Source: an uncultured Polaribacter sp.
GTDB taxonomy: Bacteria > Bacteroidota > Bacteroidia > Flavobacteriales > Flavobacteriaceae
NCBI GenBank assembly: GCA_938084845.1
Contig: CALKEB010000011.1
Span: 40,416-104,415, forward strand
DNA: 64,000 nucleotides
Direction of reading: 5' to 3'
In this document: piece by piece, positions 27,512 to 36,924 of the stretch
Position numbering within the stretch: position 1 is the first letter of the stretch
Layout: every line of letters begins with the position of its first letter
The notes under the pieces: generated by a model
Database searches by the model: none
The model's input: the letters and a program-made list of their open reading frames with translations, nothing else
What the model was told of the DNA's origin: nothing
Position numbers and translations under genes: made by a program

Positions 27512-28090
27512 GTTCCACCTTTTCCAGGTAGTTCGATGAACTTTAATATAAACAAGAAAACAGCCTACATCTAACAGAAAATAAAATAAACTTATTCCAC
27601 TTGGTGGATTATTACTAGGTAAAAAATCGACTATTTCAAAGGCCTTTTCTGGCCATTTCCAATACCCGAAAGCGGTACCCCCTATTTCTAAAATAGCTAC
27701 TAAAAAATACATTGCGTAAAAAAACAATCTGTCTTTAGGTCTTTTTAAAAGTAGTAAAAACACACAAATTGTCATTAAAAAGCCAAACACATCTGAGTAA
27801 AAAACTAAATACAGCGTAGCAAAAAGACTAATAAAAATAGTAAATAATTGTTCTATAGATTTATGATGTTTTCTAACTATAGAGGCTTTACTAAACATAA
27901 TAATCCTACCAAATAAAGCAGCGTGTCCAATAGGGACATACAAAGGAACATTTTGCAACCTGTACGTATACATATTTAAAACTATAGAAAACAAATATTC
28001 TCCTAAAAAACCAAGAATCACTGCATAAATCATTAGCTTTTTTACTCTTAAAGTTGCTCTAAAATACATTTTAAAAAAACCTGCAAACAT
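27494..28090 (-). CDS. Integral membrane protein, paralogue of the gene at 52906, N-terminus possibly lost
   Basis: A 198-residue multi-pass membrane protein of unknown function. It is clearly paralogous to the 253-residue protein at 52906-53667: both have GEYLFS, MYTYRL, PxGHA, FSKAS and NPPSGISLFYFLLD in the same order. The paralogy continues upstream of the ATG at 28090. The same frame stays open to an in-frame TAG at 28190-28192, and its conceptual residues (FDSIYFSKHISDSQLWINIL) align with the paralogue's residues around 31-50 (LDSFYLVNVTKNAQFYANAL). No ATG, GTG or TTG lies in that extension. Either the first helix has been lost or a rare start codon is used. Confidence 0.75.
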   Translation of the reverse strand: MFAGFFKMYFRATLRVKKLMIYAVILGFLGEYLFSIVLNMYTYRLQNVPLYVPIGHAALFGRIIMFSKASIVRKHHKSIEQLFTIFISLFATLYLVFYSDVFGFLMTICVFLLLLKRPKDRLFFYAMYFLVAILEIGGTAFGYWKWPEKAFEIVDFLPSNNPPSGISLFYFLLDVGCFLVYIKVHRTTWKRWNLISKK

Positions 28091-28225
28091 TAAAATATTA
28101 ATCCAAAGTTGCGAGTCAGATATGTGTTTAGAAAAATAAATACTATCAAAAAATAATATAAATACAAAAAAATAAAACGACCAACCTCTCTATTAAATAC
28201 TAATAGAATTGCATTGACATTTTTT

Positions 28226-28804
28226 TTAGGAATCTTTAATAGGTGCATTATTTATATGTTTAAAACAGTCCATTGTATGATCGTTAACCATGCCTATTGC
28301 TTGCATAAATGCATACACCAAAGTTGACCCTACAAATTTAAAGCCTTTTTTCTTTAATGCTCTAGAAATTTGATCTGATAAACCCGTAGTAGCTGGCACA
28401 TCTTGCTTGCTTTGAAAATTATTTATGATGGGTTTATGGTCTACAAAACTCCAGATGTATTTAGAGAAAGAACCATAATCATTTTGAATTGCAATAAATA
28501 ATTGGGCATTAATAATGGTGCTTCTAATTTTTAATTTATTTCTAATGATCGCTTTATCGTTAAGTAAAGAAGCTACTTTAGACTCAGAGTAAATGGCTAT
28601 TTTTTTGTAATCGAATTGATCAAAAGCAATTCTGAAATTTTCTCTTTTATTTAATATGGTTATCCAACTTAAACCAGCTTGAAACGTTTCTAAAACTAAA
28701 AATTCAAATAAAGTAGCATCATCAAAAACAGGTACTCCCCATTCATTATCATGATAATTTTGATAAAGTGGGCTATCTGTTACCCAAAAACATCTATTTT
28801 TCAT
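28226..28804 (-). CDS. tag: DNA-3-methyladenine glycosylase I
   Basis: Tag removes 3-methyladenine from DNA in base-excision repair. The start MKNRCFWVTD contains the first zinc Cys, YHDNEWGVPVFDDATLFEFL supplies a zinc His, and VNDHTMDCF near the C-terminus supplies the last His and Cys, so the zinc site is complete. LETFQAGLSWITILNKRENFR is strongly conserved. I chose ATG 28804, 9 codons inside the longest frame, because family members begin at this Met. It is 192 residues, a normal length. Confidence 0.95.
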   Translation of the reverse strand: MKNRCFWVTDSPLYQNYHDNEWGVPVFDDATLFEFLVLETFQAGLSWITILNKRENFRIAFDQFDYKKIAIYSESKVASLLNDKAIIRNKLKIRSTIINAQLFIAIQNDYGSFSKYIWSFVDHKPIINNFQSKQDVPATTGLSDQISRALKKKGFKFVGSTLVYAFMQAIGMVNDHTMDCFKHINNAPIKDS

Positions 28805-28901
28805 ATCTTTTATTGAACCCTTATCAAACAATGAAGGCTATTAAATAAGTAACTAAAAATTAATTTTAAAAACAATATATAAATTTATACCTTTAACTAG
28901 T

Positions 28902-29336
28902 ATGAAATTCTACAAATACTTTTTAATTACTTTTTTATTTATTTTTTTGTGTAACAATTGTAAATCACTTCTCTCTAAAAATTTAAATATTAGTCAATAA
29001 GAACCTGTAGTTATAGCTAATGATAGTTTGGCCTATGAAATTATTATAATTGATCCTGGCTTTACAAATTTCTTAAATGCTATAGCACAACCAGAAGGAT
29101 TTTACAGTCAGAAATACCTTGAATCTAGAAATAAAATTTGGGTACTTACTTGGAATCAAAGAGCAAGAAACCCACTACAATTTAATCCAACTATTTATGA
29201 AAACATAATTGATTATCAACCCACTATAAATTATGGTTACGAAGTAAATTACAAGTTATTTAACTATTTCTTGTTTGCCCAAAAAAAGTATAAAATAAAT
29301 TTGGGTAGTGGCTTCAGAACGAATAGGATTAATTAG
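28902..29336 (+). pseudogene. DUF6146-like lipoprotein gene interrupted by one in-frame stop
   Basis: The frame begins with a lipoprotein signal (MKFYKYFLITFLFIFLCNNC), reads 32 codons, meets TAA at 28998-29000, and continues in the same frame to 29336. The downstream part (IDPGFTNFLNAIAQPEGFYS, then WNQRARNP and NYGYEVNYKLFNYF) looks like the conserved core of DUF6146, a lipoprotein family common in Bacteroidota. A single nonsense codon separates signal from domain, and the rest is intact, so the mutation is probably recent. Restart at TTG 29028 would give a protein without a signal. The 3' end overlaps folA by 8 bases, convergent. Confidence 0.75.
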
Positions 29337-29826
29337 TTTTTTTTAAATATTTTATAAAACTATATCTATAGCCATTTTTTTCGTCTGGTTCAAAATCTTC
29401 TTGCGCTACTTTTTTCCAAATCATAGAATCTATCTTAGGAAAGTAGACTTCCGCCTCAAACGTTTCATGAACAAAAGTTATATCTAAAGCATCTGCTAAT
29501 TGGTGTTTTAGAGCATAATCGTAGATCTGAGCTCCACCTATTATAAAAATCTGTTTATCTTCTTTTTTAGCCAACAATAAAGCATCCTCTAAACTATGTG
29601 CAATTAAACATCCAGCTTGTTGGTATTCTTTATTTCTAGTAACAATTATAGTAGTTCTATTGGGTAATGGCCTCCCTATTGAATTATAGGTATTTCTACC
29701 CATGATAATAGTGTGTCCAGTAGTTACTTTTTTAAATCTTTTTAAATCGGCTGGTAAATGCCAAATTAAGTCGTTGTTTCTTCCTAACTCATTATTCTTT
29801 GCAATTGCTGCTATTACTGTAATCAT
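29329..29826 (-). CDS. folA: Dihydrofolate reductase
   Basis: DHFR reduces dihydrofolate to tetrahydrofolate using NADPH, regenerating the cofactor used up by ThyA upstream. ITVIAAIAKNNELGRNNDLIWHLPADLKRFK is the conserved N-terminal region (cited in part: catalytic Asp-equivalent in IWHLPADLK). TTGHTIIMGRNTYNSIGRPL and FIIGGAQIYDYAL follow. At 165 residues it is standard. It lies 85 bases downstream of thyA on the same strand. Confidence 0.96.
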   Translation of the reverse strand: MITVIAAIAKNNELGRNNDLIWHLPADLKRFKKVTTGHTIIMGRNTYNSIGRPLPNRTTIIVTRNKEYQQAGCLIAHSLEDALLLAKKEDKQIFIIGGAQIYDYALKHQLADALDITFVHETFEAEVYFPKIDSMIWKKVAQEDFEPDEKNGYRYSFIKYLKKTN

Positions 29827-29910
29827 CTACTTTAATTGTTGAAAATACACTATGTTTTTACATTTATTACACAGTGCTTAAAAAAGTTAACTATCTATTT
29901 TACTTCTTTT

Positions 29911-30735
29911 TTATATGGCTACTTTACCTTTAATATGAGGATGTGGGTTATACTCTTTTAATTCAAAATCATTAAACGTAAAATCTTCGATATTTTTTAC
30001 AGCTGGGTTAAGTACCATTTTAGGTAAAGGTCTAATTTCTCTAGACAACTGAAGTTCTAATTGCGCTACATGATTATTGTAGATATGAGCATCTCCAAAT
30101 GTATGTATAAATTCCCCTACTTTATACCCACAAACTTGTGCCATCATCATTGTAAACAATGCATAAGAAGCAATATTAAAAGGTACCCCTAAAAATATAT
30201 CTGCACTTCTTTGATACAGTTGACAAGATAATTTACCATCAGATACGTAGAATTGAAAAAAAGCATGACAGGGAGGTAATGCCGCTTTTCCATTTGCTAC
30301 GTTTTCAGAAAAAGAGACTGAAGTGTCTGGCAAAACCGAAGGGTTCCATGCAGAAACTAACATTCTTCTAGAGTTTGGGTTTTCTTTTAAGGTAGCAATT
30401 ACTTCTTTTAATTGGTCTACTTCATCACTATTCCAATTTCTCCATTGATGGCCATAAACTGGGCCTAAATCTCCATTTTCATCTGCCCATTCATTCCATA
30501 TTCTGACACCATTTTCTTGCAAATACTTAATATTTGTATCTCCTTTGATAAACCATAGCAATTCGTAAACAATACTTTTTAAATGCAGTTTTTTAGTAGT
30601 TACCATCGGAAAACCTTCACTTAAATCAAATCTCATTTGATATCCAAAAACACTTTTAGTACCTGTTCCTGTTCTATCTCCTTTTTCATTTCCGTTTTCT
30701 AAGACGTGTTTAACTAAATCGTGGTATTGTTTCAT
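29911..30735 (-). CDS. thyA: Thymidylate synthase
   Basis: ThyA methylates dUMP to dTMP with methylene-THF. The catalytic Cys is in [32 protein letters not shown], the [20 protein letters not shown] block and [14 protein letters not shown] are conserved. At 274 residues it is the short form without the eukaryotic or Lactobacillus insert. It is upstream of folA on the same strand and separated from nupC by a terminator. Confidence 0.97.
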   Translation of the reverse strand: MKQYHDLVKHVLENGNEKGDRTGTGTKSVFGYQMRFDLSEGFPMVTTKKLHLKSIVYELLWFIKGDTNIKYLQENGVRIWNEWADENGDLGPVYGHQWRNWNSDEVDQLKEVIATLKENPNSRRMLVSAWNPSVLPDTSVSFSENVANGKAALPPCHAFFQFYVSDGKLSCQLYQRSADIFLGVPFNIASYALFTMMMAQVCGYKVGEFIHTFGDAHIYNNHVAQLELQLSREIRPLPKMVLNPAVKNIEDFTFNDFELKEYNPHPHIKGKVAI

Positions 30736-30761
30736 AATAAAATTGACTTTGTGTAAAAATA

Positions 30762-30796
30762 AAAAAGCTTCGACTAATTAAGTTGAAGCTTTTTAA
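30762..30796 (-). terminator. Terminator of nupC
   Basis: AAAAAGCTTCGAC pairs with GTTGAAGCTTTTT (one G-U) across a 7-base loop, between the nupC stop and the thyA start on the minus strand. Confidence 0.78.
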
Positions 30797-30857
30797 AAAA
30801 AGTTTAAAAGTTATTAACGAATTGAAGATAAAAAAATTAAAAAACAAAAATTAACTT

Positions 30858-32261
30858 TTATCCAATAACCATTCCTGCAATTGCAGCAGACATCAAAGAG
30901 GCTATTGTACCCCCTATTAATGCTTTAATTCCAAATTCTGATAATGTTTTTCGCTGACTTGGTGCTAAAGATCCAATTCCTCCAATTTGTATCCCTATAG
31001 AAGCAAAATTAGCAAAACCACATAACATGTAGGTAGCCATTATTATGGATTTATTAAATGTTAAATGTGTTGCATTGGCAACATTTTTTAACTCAGCTAA
31101 TTGTATATAACCAACAAATTCACTTGCAGCTAATTTTATCCCTAACAATTGCCCCATTAGTGCCATATCTTTAGACGACACACCAATTAACCACATTAAA
31201 GGAGCAAATAAATACCCTAAAATAGCTTCTAAAGAAAAACGATCATAAGAAGTATGGTCTGCCATCCAAGAATTTAAGGAAGTTACATTACCAACCCAAC
31301 CTAAAATACCATTAATCATTGCAATTACAGCTACAAAAACCAATAGCATTGCTCCTACATTAACAGCCAAACGTAATCCCTCTGTTGTTCCATTGGCAAT
31401 AGCATCTAAAATATTAGCCCCTATTTTATCTTGTGAAACGGTAACATCTGTATTTACGGCTTCTGTTTGTGGGTATAAAATTTTTGAAATTACAATAGCT
31501 CCTGGCGCTGCCATAACAGAAGCTGCTAATAAGTGTTTGGCAAAAATTAATTCTAGGGTTTTATCACCACCTCCTAAAAAACCGATGTAAGCTGCTAAAA
31601 CAGCTCCAGCCACAGTAGCCATACCTCCTATCATTACCAATAACATCTCCGATTTGTTCATTTTGTCTAAGTATGCTTTTATCAGTAGTGGTGCCTCTGT
31701 TTGACCTAAAAATATATTCCCTGCTACAGATAAACTTTCCATACCAGATATCCCTAATACTTTACTCAAAGCTAAAGCCAATAGTTTAACAACTTTTTGA
31801 ATAATTCCTAAATAAAACAACAATGATGTTAAGGCTGAGAAGAAAATAATTGTAGGTAAAACTTGAAAAGCAAAAATATAACCAAATGTATTTACATCGC
31901 CGACCATTCCTGAAAATAGAAATTCACTTCCGGCTTTTGTATATTCTAAAATTTCAATAAAAATACTTCCAATGAATTCAAAAATACGTTGAATAAATGC
32001 AACTTTTAATACACCAACAGCGATTAAAAGTTGAATAGACAAACCAATACCTACTTTTTTCCAGTCAATTGCTTTTTTATTACTACTAAACAAAAAAGCG
32101 ATTATAATTAAAGAAAACATCCCCAAAACGCCCCTCCATAAACTGTTAAATGAGAAACCTTGACTAGGTACAATTTTAGTGGTTAATTCTATAGCATTTA
32201 AATCTTTCGAAAAAATAGCTGTAGAAAAAATGCAGAAAAATACAATGAGTATTTTTTTCAT
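30858..32261 (-). CDS. Concentrative nucleoside transporter (NupC/CNT family)
   Basis: This is a sodium- or proton-coupled nucleoside uptake protein of the inner membrane, 467 residues. An N-terminal hydrophobic stretch (residues 3-20) resembles a signal peptide, then about ten membrane segments follow. Family motifs include GNIFLGQTEAPLLIKAYL, MIGGMATVAGAVLAAYIG, EFVGYIQLAEL and CGFANFASIGIQIGG. It lies downstream of the bifunctional nuclease gene by 18 bases and upstream of thyA, placing nucleoside import beside thymidylate synthesis. Confidence 0.93.
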   Translation of the reverse strand: MKKILIVFFCIFSTAIFSKDLNAIELTTKIVPSQGFSFNSLWRGVLGMFSLIIIAFLFSSNKKAIDWKKVGIGLSIQLLIAVGVLKVAFIQRIFEFIGSIFIEILEYTKAGSEFLFSGMVGDVNTFGYIFAFQVLPTIIFFSALTSLLFYLGIIQKVVKLLALALSKVLGISGMESLSVAGNIFLGQTEAPLLIKAYLDKMNKSEMLLVMIGGMATVAGAVLAAYIGFLGGGDKTLELIFAKHLLAASVMAAPGAIVISKILYPQTEAVNTDVTVSQDKIGANILDAIANGTTEGLRLAVNVGAMLLVFVAVIAMINGILGWVGNVTSLNSWMADHTSYDRFSLEAILGYLFAPLMWLIGVSSKDMALMGQLLGIKLAASEFVGYIQLAELKNVANATHLTFNKSIIMATYMLCGFANFASIGIQIGGIGSLAPSQRKTLSEFGIKALIGGTIASLMSAAIAGMVIG

Positions 32262-32279
32262 AATAATATAAATAATTTT

Positions 32280-32888
32280 TTAAAAACGTTTGCTAATTTC
32301 GTCTCTAATAGTTGCTGCCAATTCATAATTTTCATTGGTTACAGCAGCATCTAATTTTTGGTTTAATTCTGTTAAAGACAACGTCTTATAATCTACCTTT
32401 GAATCGGAAGAATCTTCTTTAAGGATACTATCTTCTTTAGTATCTAAATTATTTTCAATTTCTAATTCTTCCTCTACTTTTAAATATATTCCTGCTTTAT
32501 CTAAAATATTTTCATATGTATAAATAGGAGCATCAAAACGAACAGCAATGGCAATAGCATCAGATGTTCTTGTATCGATAACCTCTTCTTTTCCTTCTTT
32601 TTCACAAACTAAGCTAGAAAAAAATACTCCATCTACTAGTTTATGAATAATAACTTCTTTAATCGTAATCGAAAAAGTATCAGAAAAAGTTTTGAATAAA
32701 TCGTGTGTTAAAGGTCTTGGAGGTCTAATTTCTGCTTCTAAAGCAATAGCGATAGATTGCGCTTCAAACGCTCCAATAATTATTGGCAAAGTCCTAGAGC
32801 CATCTAGCTCACTTAAAACTAATGCATAAGCGCCAGTTTGAGTTTGACTGTAAGAAATTCCTTTAATTGTTAGTAGTACTAAACTCAT
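32280..32888 (-). CDS. Bifunctional nuclease family protein with UVR motif
   Basis: Residues 1-135 form the DUF151/BFN domain (GAFEAQSIAIALE, RPLTHDLFKTFSDTF, and DTRTSDAIAIAVRFDAPIY). A linker rich in Asp, Glu and Ser follows, then a UvrB/UvrC motif near residues 168-200 (LNQKLDAAVTNENYELAATI). The plant founder is reported to be an RNase/DNase. Bacterial copies have no settled role. It is 202 residues and is followed 18 bases later by the nucleoside transporter. Confidence 0.9.
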   Translation of the reverse strand: MSLVLLTIKGISYSQTQTGAYALVLSELDGSRTLPIIIGAFEAQSIAIALEAEIRPPRPLTHDLFKTFSDTFSITIKEVIIHKLVDGVFFSSLVCEKEGKEEVIDTRTSDAIAIAVRFDAPIYTYENILDKAGIYLKVEEELEIENNLDTKEDSILKEDSSDSKVDYKTLSLTELNQKLDAAVTNENYELAATIRDEISKRF

Positions 32889-32994
32889 ATCTCAATCTCC
32901 ATAAATGAAAAAGCAAAAAGACTTTTTTTTTAGAGGGCACAATTTAATAAAAATAATAGATTGGAAACTTTTATTTCAATAGTTTTTTGAAAAG

Positions 32995-33027
32995 AAAAAA
33001 CCTATTAAAAATTTAATAGGTTTTTTC
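32995..33027 (-). terminator. Terminator of etfBA
   Basis: A long palindrome (32995-33009 with 33012-33026) with T-runs on both sides, 20 bases after the etfA stop on the minus strand. Confidence 0.82.
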
Positions 33028-33046
33028 TTTTATTCAAGGTTGCTAT

Positions 33047-34006
33047 TTATGATGCTTGCTTAAATGCTTTTAGCTTTTCTATTAAAGAAGGGATCACTTC
33101 AAAAGCGTCTCCAACAATACCATAATCTGCTGCTTTAAAGAAAGGTGCTTCAGGATCTGTATTAATCACTACTTTTACTTTAGAAGCATTAATACCTGCT
33201 AAATGCTGAATTGCTCCAGAGATTCCTATAGCAATGTATAAATTTGAAGCAACTGGCTTTCCTGTTTGACCAACGTGTTCTCCATGTGGCCTCCAACCCA
33301 AGTCAGAAACTGGCTTAGAGCAAGCTGTAGCCGCTCCTAAAACATCTGCTAAATCCTCTATCATACCCCAATTTTCAGGACCTTTTAAACCTCTACCTGC
33401 AGATACCACTACTTCTGCATCTGCAATAGTTACTTTACCTGATACTCTTTCTAATTTTTCTGAAGTAACTCCAGAAGTTGCAATCGTAGCGTTAAAGTCT
33501 TCTGTTGTTCCAGCAACTTCATTTACATGAATTCCATAAGAATTTTTTGCTACCCCAATAATTTTATGATCGGTACTAATAACGGTATGGCTAAACCCTT
33601 TGTTAGAGAATGCTTTTCTTTTTACAGTAAATGGTTCTGTTGAACTCGGTATAGCTACAACATTAGAGGCATATCCAGCATTTAGAGCAACCGCAAGTAA
33701 TGGTGCTGTATGTAAAGTATCAATACTTGAATCTAATACTACAACAGAAGCTTCTGTAGAAGCAGCTGCTTGTTGTATAACAGATGCATATTGTTTTGCA
33801 TTGAACGTTTGTAAAGCTTCATTTGTTACGGATAAAACTTTCTCTGCTCCATAAGTAAATAACGCGTCACTATCATCTGCATTTATTGTTACAGCCACTA
33901 AATTAGTGCTCAACTGATCAGCAACGTTTTTAGCATAAGAAACAACTTCAAATGCGCTTTTTTTAAATTTTCCTTCTGTAGAATCTGCGAAAACTAAAAC
34001 TGACAT
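33047..34006 (-). CDS. etfA: Electron transfer flavoprotein subunit alpha
   Basis: EtfA binds FAD and passes electrons from acyl-CoA dehydrogenases to the quinone pool. The FAD domain has VVSAGRGLKGPENWG, VGQTGKPVASNLYIAIGISG and INTDPEAPFFKAADYGIVGD, which are the family signature. At 319 residues it is normal. It is downstream of etfB by 96 bases on the same strand, with a terminator after it, so the two form one unit. Confidence 0.96.
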   Translation of the reverse strand: MSVLVFADSTEGKFKKSAFEVVSYAKNVADQLSTNLVAVTINADDSDALFTYGAEKVLSVTNEALQTFNAKQYASVIQQAAASTEASVVVLDSSIDTLHTAPLLAVALNAGYASNVVAIPSSTEPFTVKRKAFSNKGFSHTVISTDHKIIGVAKNSYGIHVNEVAGTTEDFNATIATSGVTSEKLERVSGKVTIADAEVVVSAGRGLKGPENWGMIEDLADVLGAATACSKPVSDLGWRPHGEHVGQTGKPVASNLYIAIGISGAIQHLAGINASKVKVVINTDPEAPFFKAADYGIVGDAFEVIPSLIEKLKAFKQAS

Positions 34007-34102
34007 ATATTTTTTATTTTGTATGTTGAATCTTTATTAAATAAAAAATCAACACGATTAATTTCATTTGTTCCGATTTTAAAACTTCGGATAGTTGTAC
34101 TA

Positions 34103-34849
34103 CTAAATTACTTTAGCTTCATTGTGCAATAAGTTGATTAACTCATCGATGTTATCTGCATCAATTAATTTAACCGCTCCTTTTGGCGCTGGCTTTTCAA
34201 AAGATTGAGTTGAAGTTGCTTCTTCAGCTGAAACAGGTTCTATCACATTTAATGGTTTTTTTCTAGCCATCATAATACCACGCATATTAGGAATACGTAA
34301 ATCTTTTTCTTCTACAATACCTTTTTGTCCACCTACTACTAATGGTAAAGATGTGTGTAAGGTTTCATTACCACCATCTATTTCTCTCACTGCATTTACA
34401 GAAGTACCTTCTACATCAATTCCTACGCAACCATTTACAAAATTAAAATCTACAAAAGCAGCTAACATTCCAGGTACCATACCTCCATTATAGTCTATAG
34501 ATTCTCTTCCTGCCAAAACTAAATCATAACCACCAGACTTTACAACTTCTGCAAGTTGTTTGGCAACTAACAAACCATCTGTTGCTTCTGCATTAATACG
34601 TATTGCACCATCTGCTCCAATTGCTAAAGCTTTACGTAATGTAGGCTCTGTACTAGAATTACCAACATTTACAACAGTAACAGTTGCTCCTTGTTTTTCT
34701 TTAAACCACATGGCTCTTGTTAAACTAAACTCATCATAAGGATTAATTACAAATTGCACTCCATTTGTATCAAACTTTGTATCACCTTCTGTAAAATTAA
34801 TTTTAGAAGTTGTATCGGGAACGTGACTTATACAAACCAATATTTTCAT
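34103..34849 (-). CDS. etfB: Electron transfer flavoprotein subunit beta
   Basis: EtfB is the partner of EtfA and binds AMP. It begins MKILVCISHVPDTTSKI and has FVINPYDEFSLTRA, LAGRESIDYNGGMVPGMLA and LRIPNMRGIMMARKKPL, all typical. It is 248 residues. It is the first gene of the etfBA unit, 30 bases after a -7 promoter box. Confidence 0.96.
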   Translation of the reverse strand: MKILVCISHVPDTTSKINFTEGDTKFDTNGVQFVINPYDEFSLTRAMWFKEKQGATVTVVNVGNSSTEPTLRKALAIGADGAIRINAEATDGLLVAKQLAEVVKSGGYDLVLAGRESIDYNGGMVPGMLAAFVDFNFVNGCVGIDVEGTSVNAVREIDGGNETLHTSLPLVVGGQKGIVEEKDLRIPNMRGIMMARKKPLNVIEPVSAEEATSTQSFEKPAPKGAVKLIDADNIDELINLLHNEAKVI

Positions 34850-34879
34850 AAAAACTTATTTATTTATTATAATAGGTAA

Positions 34880-34887
34880 CAAAATTA
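34880..34887 (-). promoter_or_regulatory. Promoter -7 box of etfBA
   Basis: On the minus strand TAATTTTG matches TAnnTTTG, 30 bases before the etfB start. The rest of the 34888-35118 divergent spacer is AT-rich, with no other signal I can name. Confidence 0.5.
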
Positions 34888-35118
34888 CTGATTTTTTTTA
34901 AAAAATACTATGCATGCATAATATATTTTATGTTAAAAAAATAAAAATTCACTTTTTTAGAACTATTATTTTCTTGTTAAGGTTCTTGTTTAATAGTTTT
35001 CTAATTTAAAGATACTTTATTAATCTTAAAATTATTCATATAATTCATAAAGTTTAGACAAATTCTCATCAATTTATTACGTTCTTTATAATTGTATAGA
35101 TATCAATAAAAGTTGTAG

Positions 35119-35147
35119 TTTGTTTACCTCAAAAATTCTTACTTTTG
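35119..35147 (+). promoter_or_regulatory. Promoter of pdhB
   Basis: TTTG (35119-35122), 17 bases, then TACTTTTG (35140-35147) fits the Bacteroidota consensus well. It overlaps the upstream ATG at 35145, which argues for the downstream start 35178. Confidence 0.65.
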
Positions 35148-35177
35148 TTTTTTATTTTTAACATACGTAAACAACAA

Positions 35178-36155
35178 ATGAAAACAGTTCAATTTAGAGA
35201 GGCTATTTGCGAAGCAATGAGCGAAGAAATGCGAAGAGACGAAAGCATTTATTTAATGGGTGAAGAGGTTGCTGAATATAATGGTGCTTATAAAGCAAGC
35301 AAAGGAATGCTTGATGAATTTGGTGATAAAAGAGTTATAGATACTCCAATTGCAGAGCTTGGATTTGCTGGTATTGCTATTGGTTCTGCCATGAATGGAA
35401 ATAGGCCTATTGTAGAGTACATGACCTTTAATTTTTCTTTGGTAGGTATCGATCAAATTATTAATAATGCTGCAAAAATCAGACAAATGTCTGGTGGTCA
35501 ATTTAATTGTCCTATCGTATTTAGAGGACCTACTGCCTCTGCTGGTCAATTAGGTGCTACACACTCTCAAGCATTTGAAAACTGGTTTGCAAATACACCA
35601 GGTTTAAAAGTCATTGTCCCTTCTAATCCTTATGATGCCAAAGGTTTACTAAAAGCAGCGATTAGAGATGATGATCCTGTAATTTTTATGGAGTCTGAAC
35701 AGATGTATGGTGATAAGATGGAAATACCTGAAGGAGAATATATCATACCAATTGGTGTTGCAGACATTAAAAGAGGAGGTACAGATGTAACTATTGTTTC
35801 TTTTGGTAAAATTATTAAAGAGGCTTACAAGGCTGCTGACGAATTGGCTAAAGAAAATATTTCTGTAGAAATTATTGATTTAAGAACTGTAAGACCTATG
35901 GATCATGCAGCAATTTTAACCTCAGTTAAAAAAACAAATAGATTAGTTGTTTTGGAAGAAGCATGGCCATTTGCAAGTGTCGCTTCAGAAATAACATATA
36001 GAATTCAAGATGAAGCATTTGATTATCTAGATGCACCTATCAAGAGAATTACAACCGCAGATACTCCTGCACCGTATTCTCCAGTTTTATTAGAAGCTTG
36101 GATTCCTAACCACGAAGATGTTATTAAAGCAGTTAAAGAAGTGCTATATATATAA
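35178..36155 (+). CDS. pdhB: Pyruvate dehydrogenase E1 component subunit beta
   Basis: The beta half of the thiamine-dependent E1 of pyruvate dehydrogenase, 325 residues. MKTVQFREAICEAMSEEM begins the family. IYLMGEEVAEYNGAYKASKG has the TPP-activating Glu, and FNFSLVGIDQIINNAAKI and FRGPTASAGQLGATHSQAFE follow. ATG 35178 is chosen because the longer frame starts in the promoter. No alpha-subunit gene is adjacent, so alpha must be encoded elsewhere. A related 2-oxoacid dehydrogenase is possible but less likely. Confidence 0.92.
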   Translation: MKTVQFREAICEAMSEEMRRDESIYLMGEEVAEYNGAYKASKGMLDEFGDKRVIDTPIAELGFAGIAIGSAMNGNRPIVEYMTFNFSLVGIDQIINNAAKIRQMSGGQFNCPIVFRGPTASAGQLGATHSQAFENWFANTPGLKVIVPSNPYDAKGLLKAAIRDDDPVIFMESEQMYGDKMEIPEGEYIIPIGVADIKRGGTDVTIVSFGKIIKEAYKAADELAKENISVEIIDLRTVRPMDHAAILTSVKKTNRLVVLEEAWPFASVASEITYRIQDEAFDYLDAPIKRITTADTPAPYSPVLLEAWIPNHEDVIKAVKEVLYI

Positions 36156-36174
36156 ACGAATTATTATGTAATAT

Positions 36175-36210
36175 AAAAACCTTTTTGAGTGCCCTCAAAA
36201 AGGTTTTTTT
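36175..36210 (+). terminator. Terminator of pdhB
   Basis: A 15-bp stem (36175-36189 with 36194-36208), 4-base loop and T-run, 20 bases after the stop codon. Confidence 0.92.
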
Positions 36211-36280
36211 TATGTGTTAAAACCAAAATCTTAGCGTAAAATTAACCTTATAAATACTTCCAATAAACAAGCACTTTCAT

Positions 36281-36288
36281 TACTTTTG
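36281..36288 (+). promoter_or_regulatory. Promoter -7 box of ppa
   Basis: TACTTTTG matches TAnnTTTG, 29 bases before the ppa start. Confidence 0.5.
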
Positions 36289-36317
36289 CAAAAATTATAA
36301 TCTATTTAAGAACAACC

Positions 36318-36845
36318 ATGAGCGATACAAAATCCCTAACTTTTGATGTGTTAATTGAAATTCCTAAAGGAAGTAGAAATAAATATGAATATGACTTTTC
36401 GCTCCATAAAATACGTTTTGATAGAATGTTATTTTCTTCTATGATGTATCCTGGAGATTATGGTTTTATCCCAGAAACGTTAGCATTAGATTCAGATCCA
36501 TTAGACATATTAGTATTGGGGCACCAACCTACTTACCCAATGGTGGTTATGGAGGTAAGACCTATTGGTGTTTTTTATATGACTGACGAAAAAGGCCCAG
36601 ATGAAAAAATTATATGTGTCCCTGTTTCAGATCCTATCTGGAGTAATAAAAGAGACATTTCTGATATAAACCCTCATCGATTAAAAGAGATCGAGCACTT
36701 TTTTCAAGTTTACAAAGATCTTGAAGAGAAAAAAGTTGACACAGGTGGATGGGGTAATGCAGACGATGCTATAAAAATTTACCACGAATGTGTAACGCGT
36801 TACGAAAATAGTGAACATAAAAAAAAGCGCACATTTACCATTTAA
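36318..36845 (+). CDS. ppa: Inorganic pyrophosphatase, family I
   Basis: This soluble enzyme hydrolyses pyrophosphate to drive biosynthesis. Conserved residues include EIPKGSRNKYEYD, MMYPGDYGFIPETL, and the Asp-rich DSDPLDILVLG active site; VPVSDPIWSNKRDI follows. At 175 residues it matches the bacterial family. It sits directly before the membrane pyrophosphatase gene, separated by a terminator, so the cell has both a heat-releasing and an ion-pumping way to remove pyrophosphate. Confidence 0.96.
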   Translation: MSDTKSLTFDVLIEIPKGSRNKYEYDFSLHKIRFDRMLFSSMMYPGDYGFIPETLALDSDPLDILVLGHQPTYPMVVMEVRPIGVFYMTDEKGPDEKIICVPVSDPIWSNKRDISDINPHRLKEIEHFFQVYKDLEEKKVDTGGWGNADDAIKIYHECVTRYENSEHKKKRTFTI

Positions 36846-36875
36846 AATTCAACAAATTATACGTTAATACAAAAC

Positions 36876-36908
36876 AACCATCTTTATAAGTAAAGGTGGT
36901 TTTTTTTA
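36876..36908 (+). terminator. Terminator of ppa
   Basis: AACCATCTTT (36876-36885) pairs with AAAGGTGGTT (36892-36901) with one wobble, followed by seven T. Confidence 0.82.
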
Positions 36909-36924
36909 TCACATTGATTTTTCC

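Noticed and set aside
29028..29336. Treating the 102-codon frame as an intact gene with a TTG start
   Set aside because: The lipoprotein signal lies in the same frame just upstream of one TAA, so an interrupted gene explains the region better.
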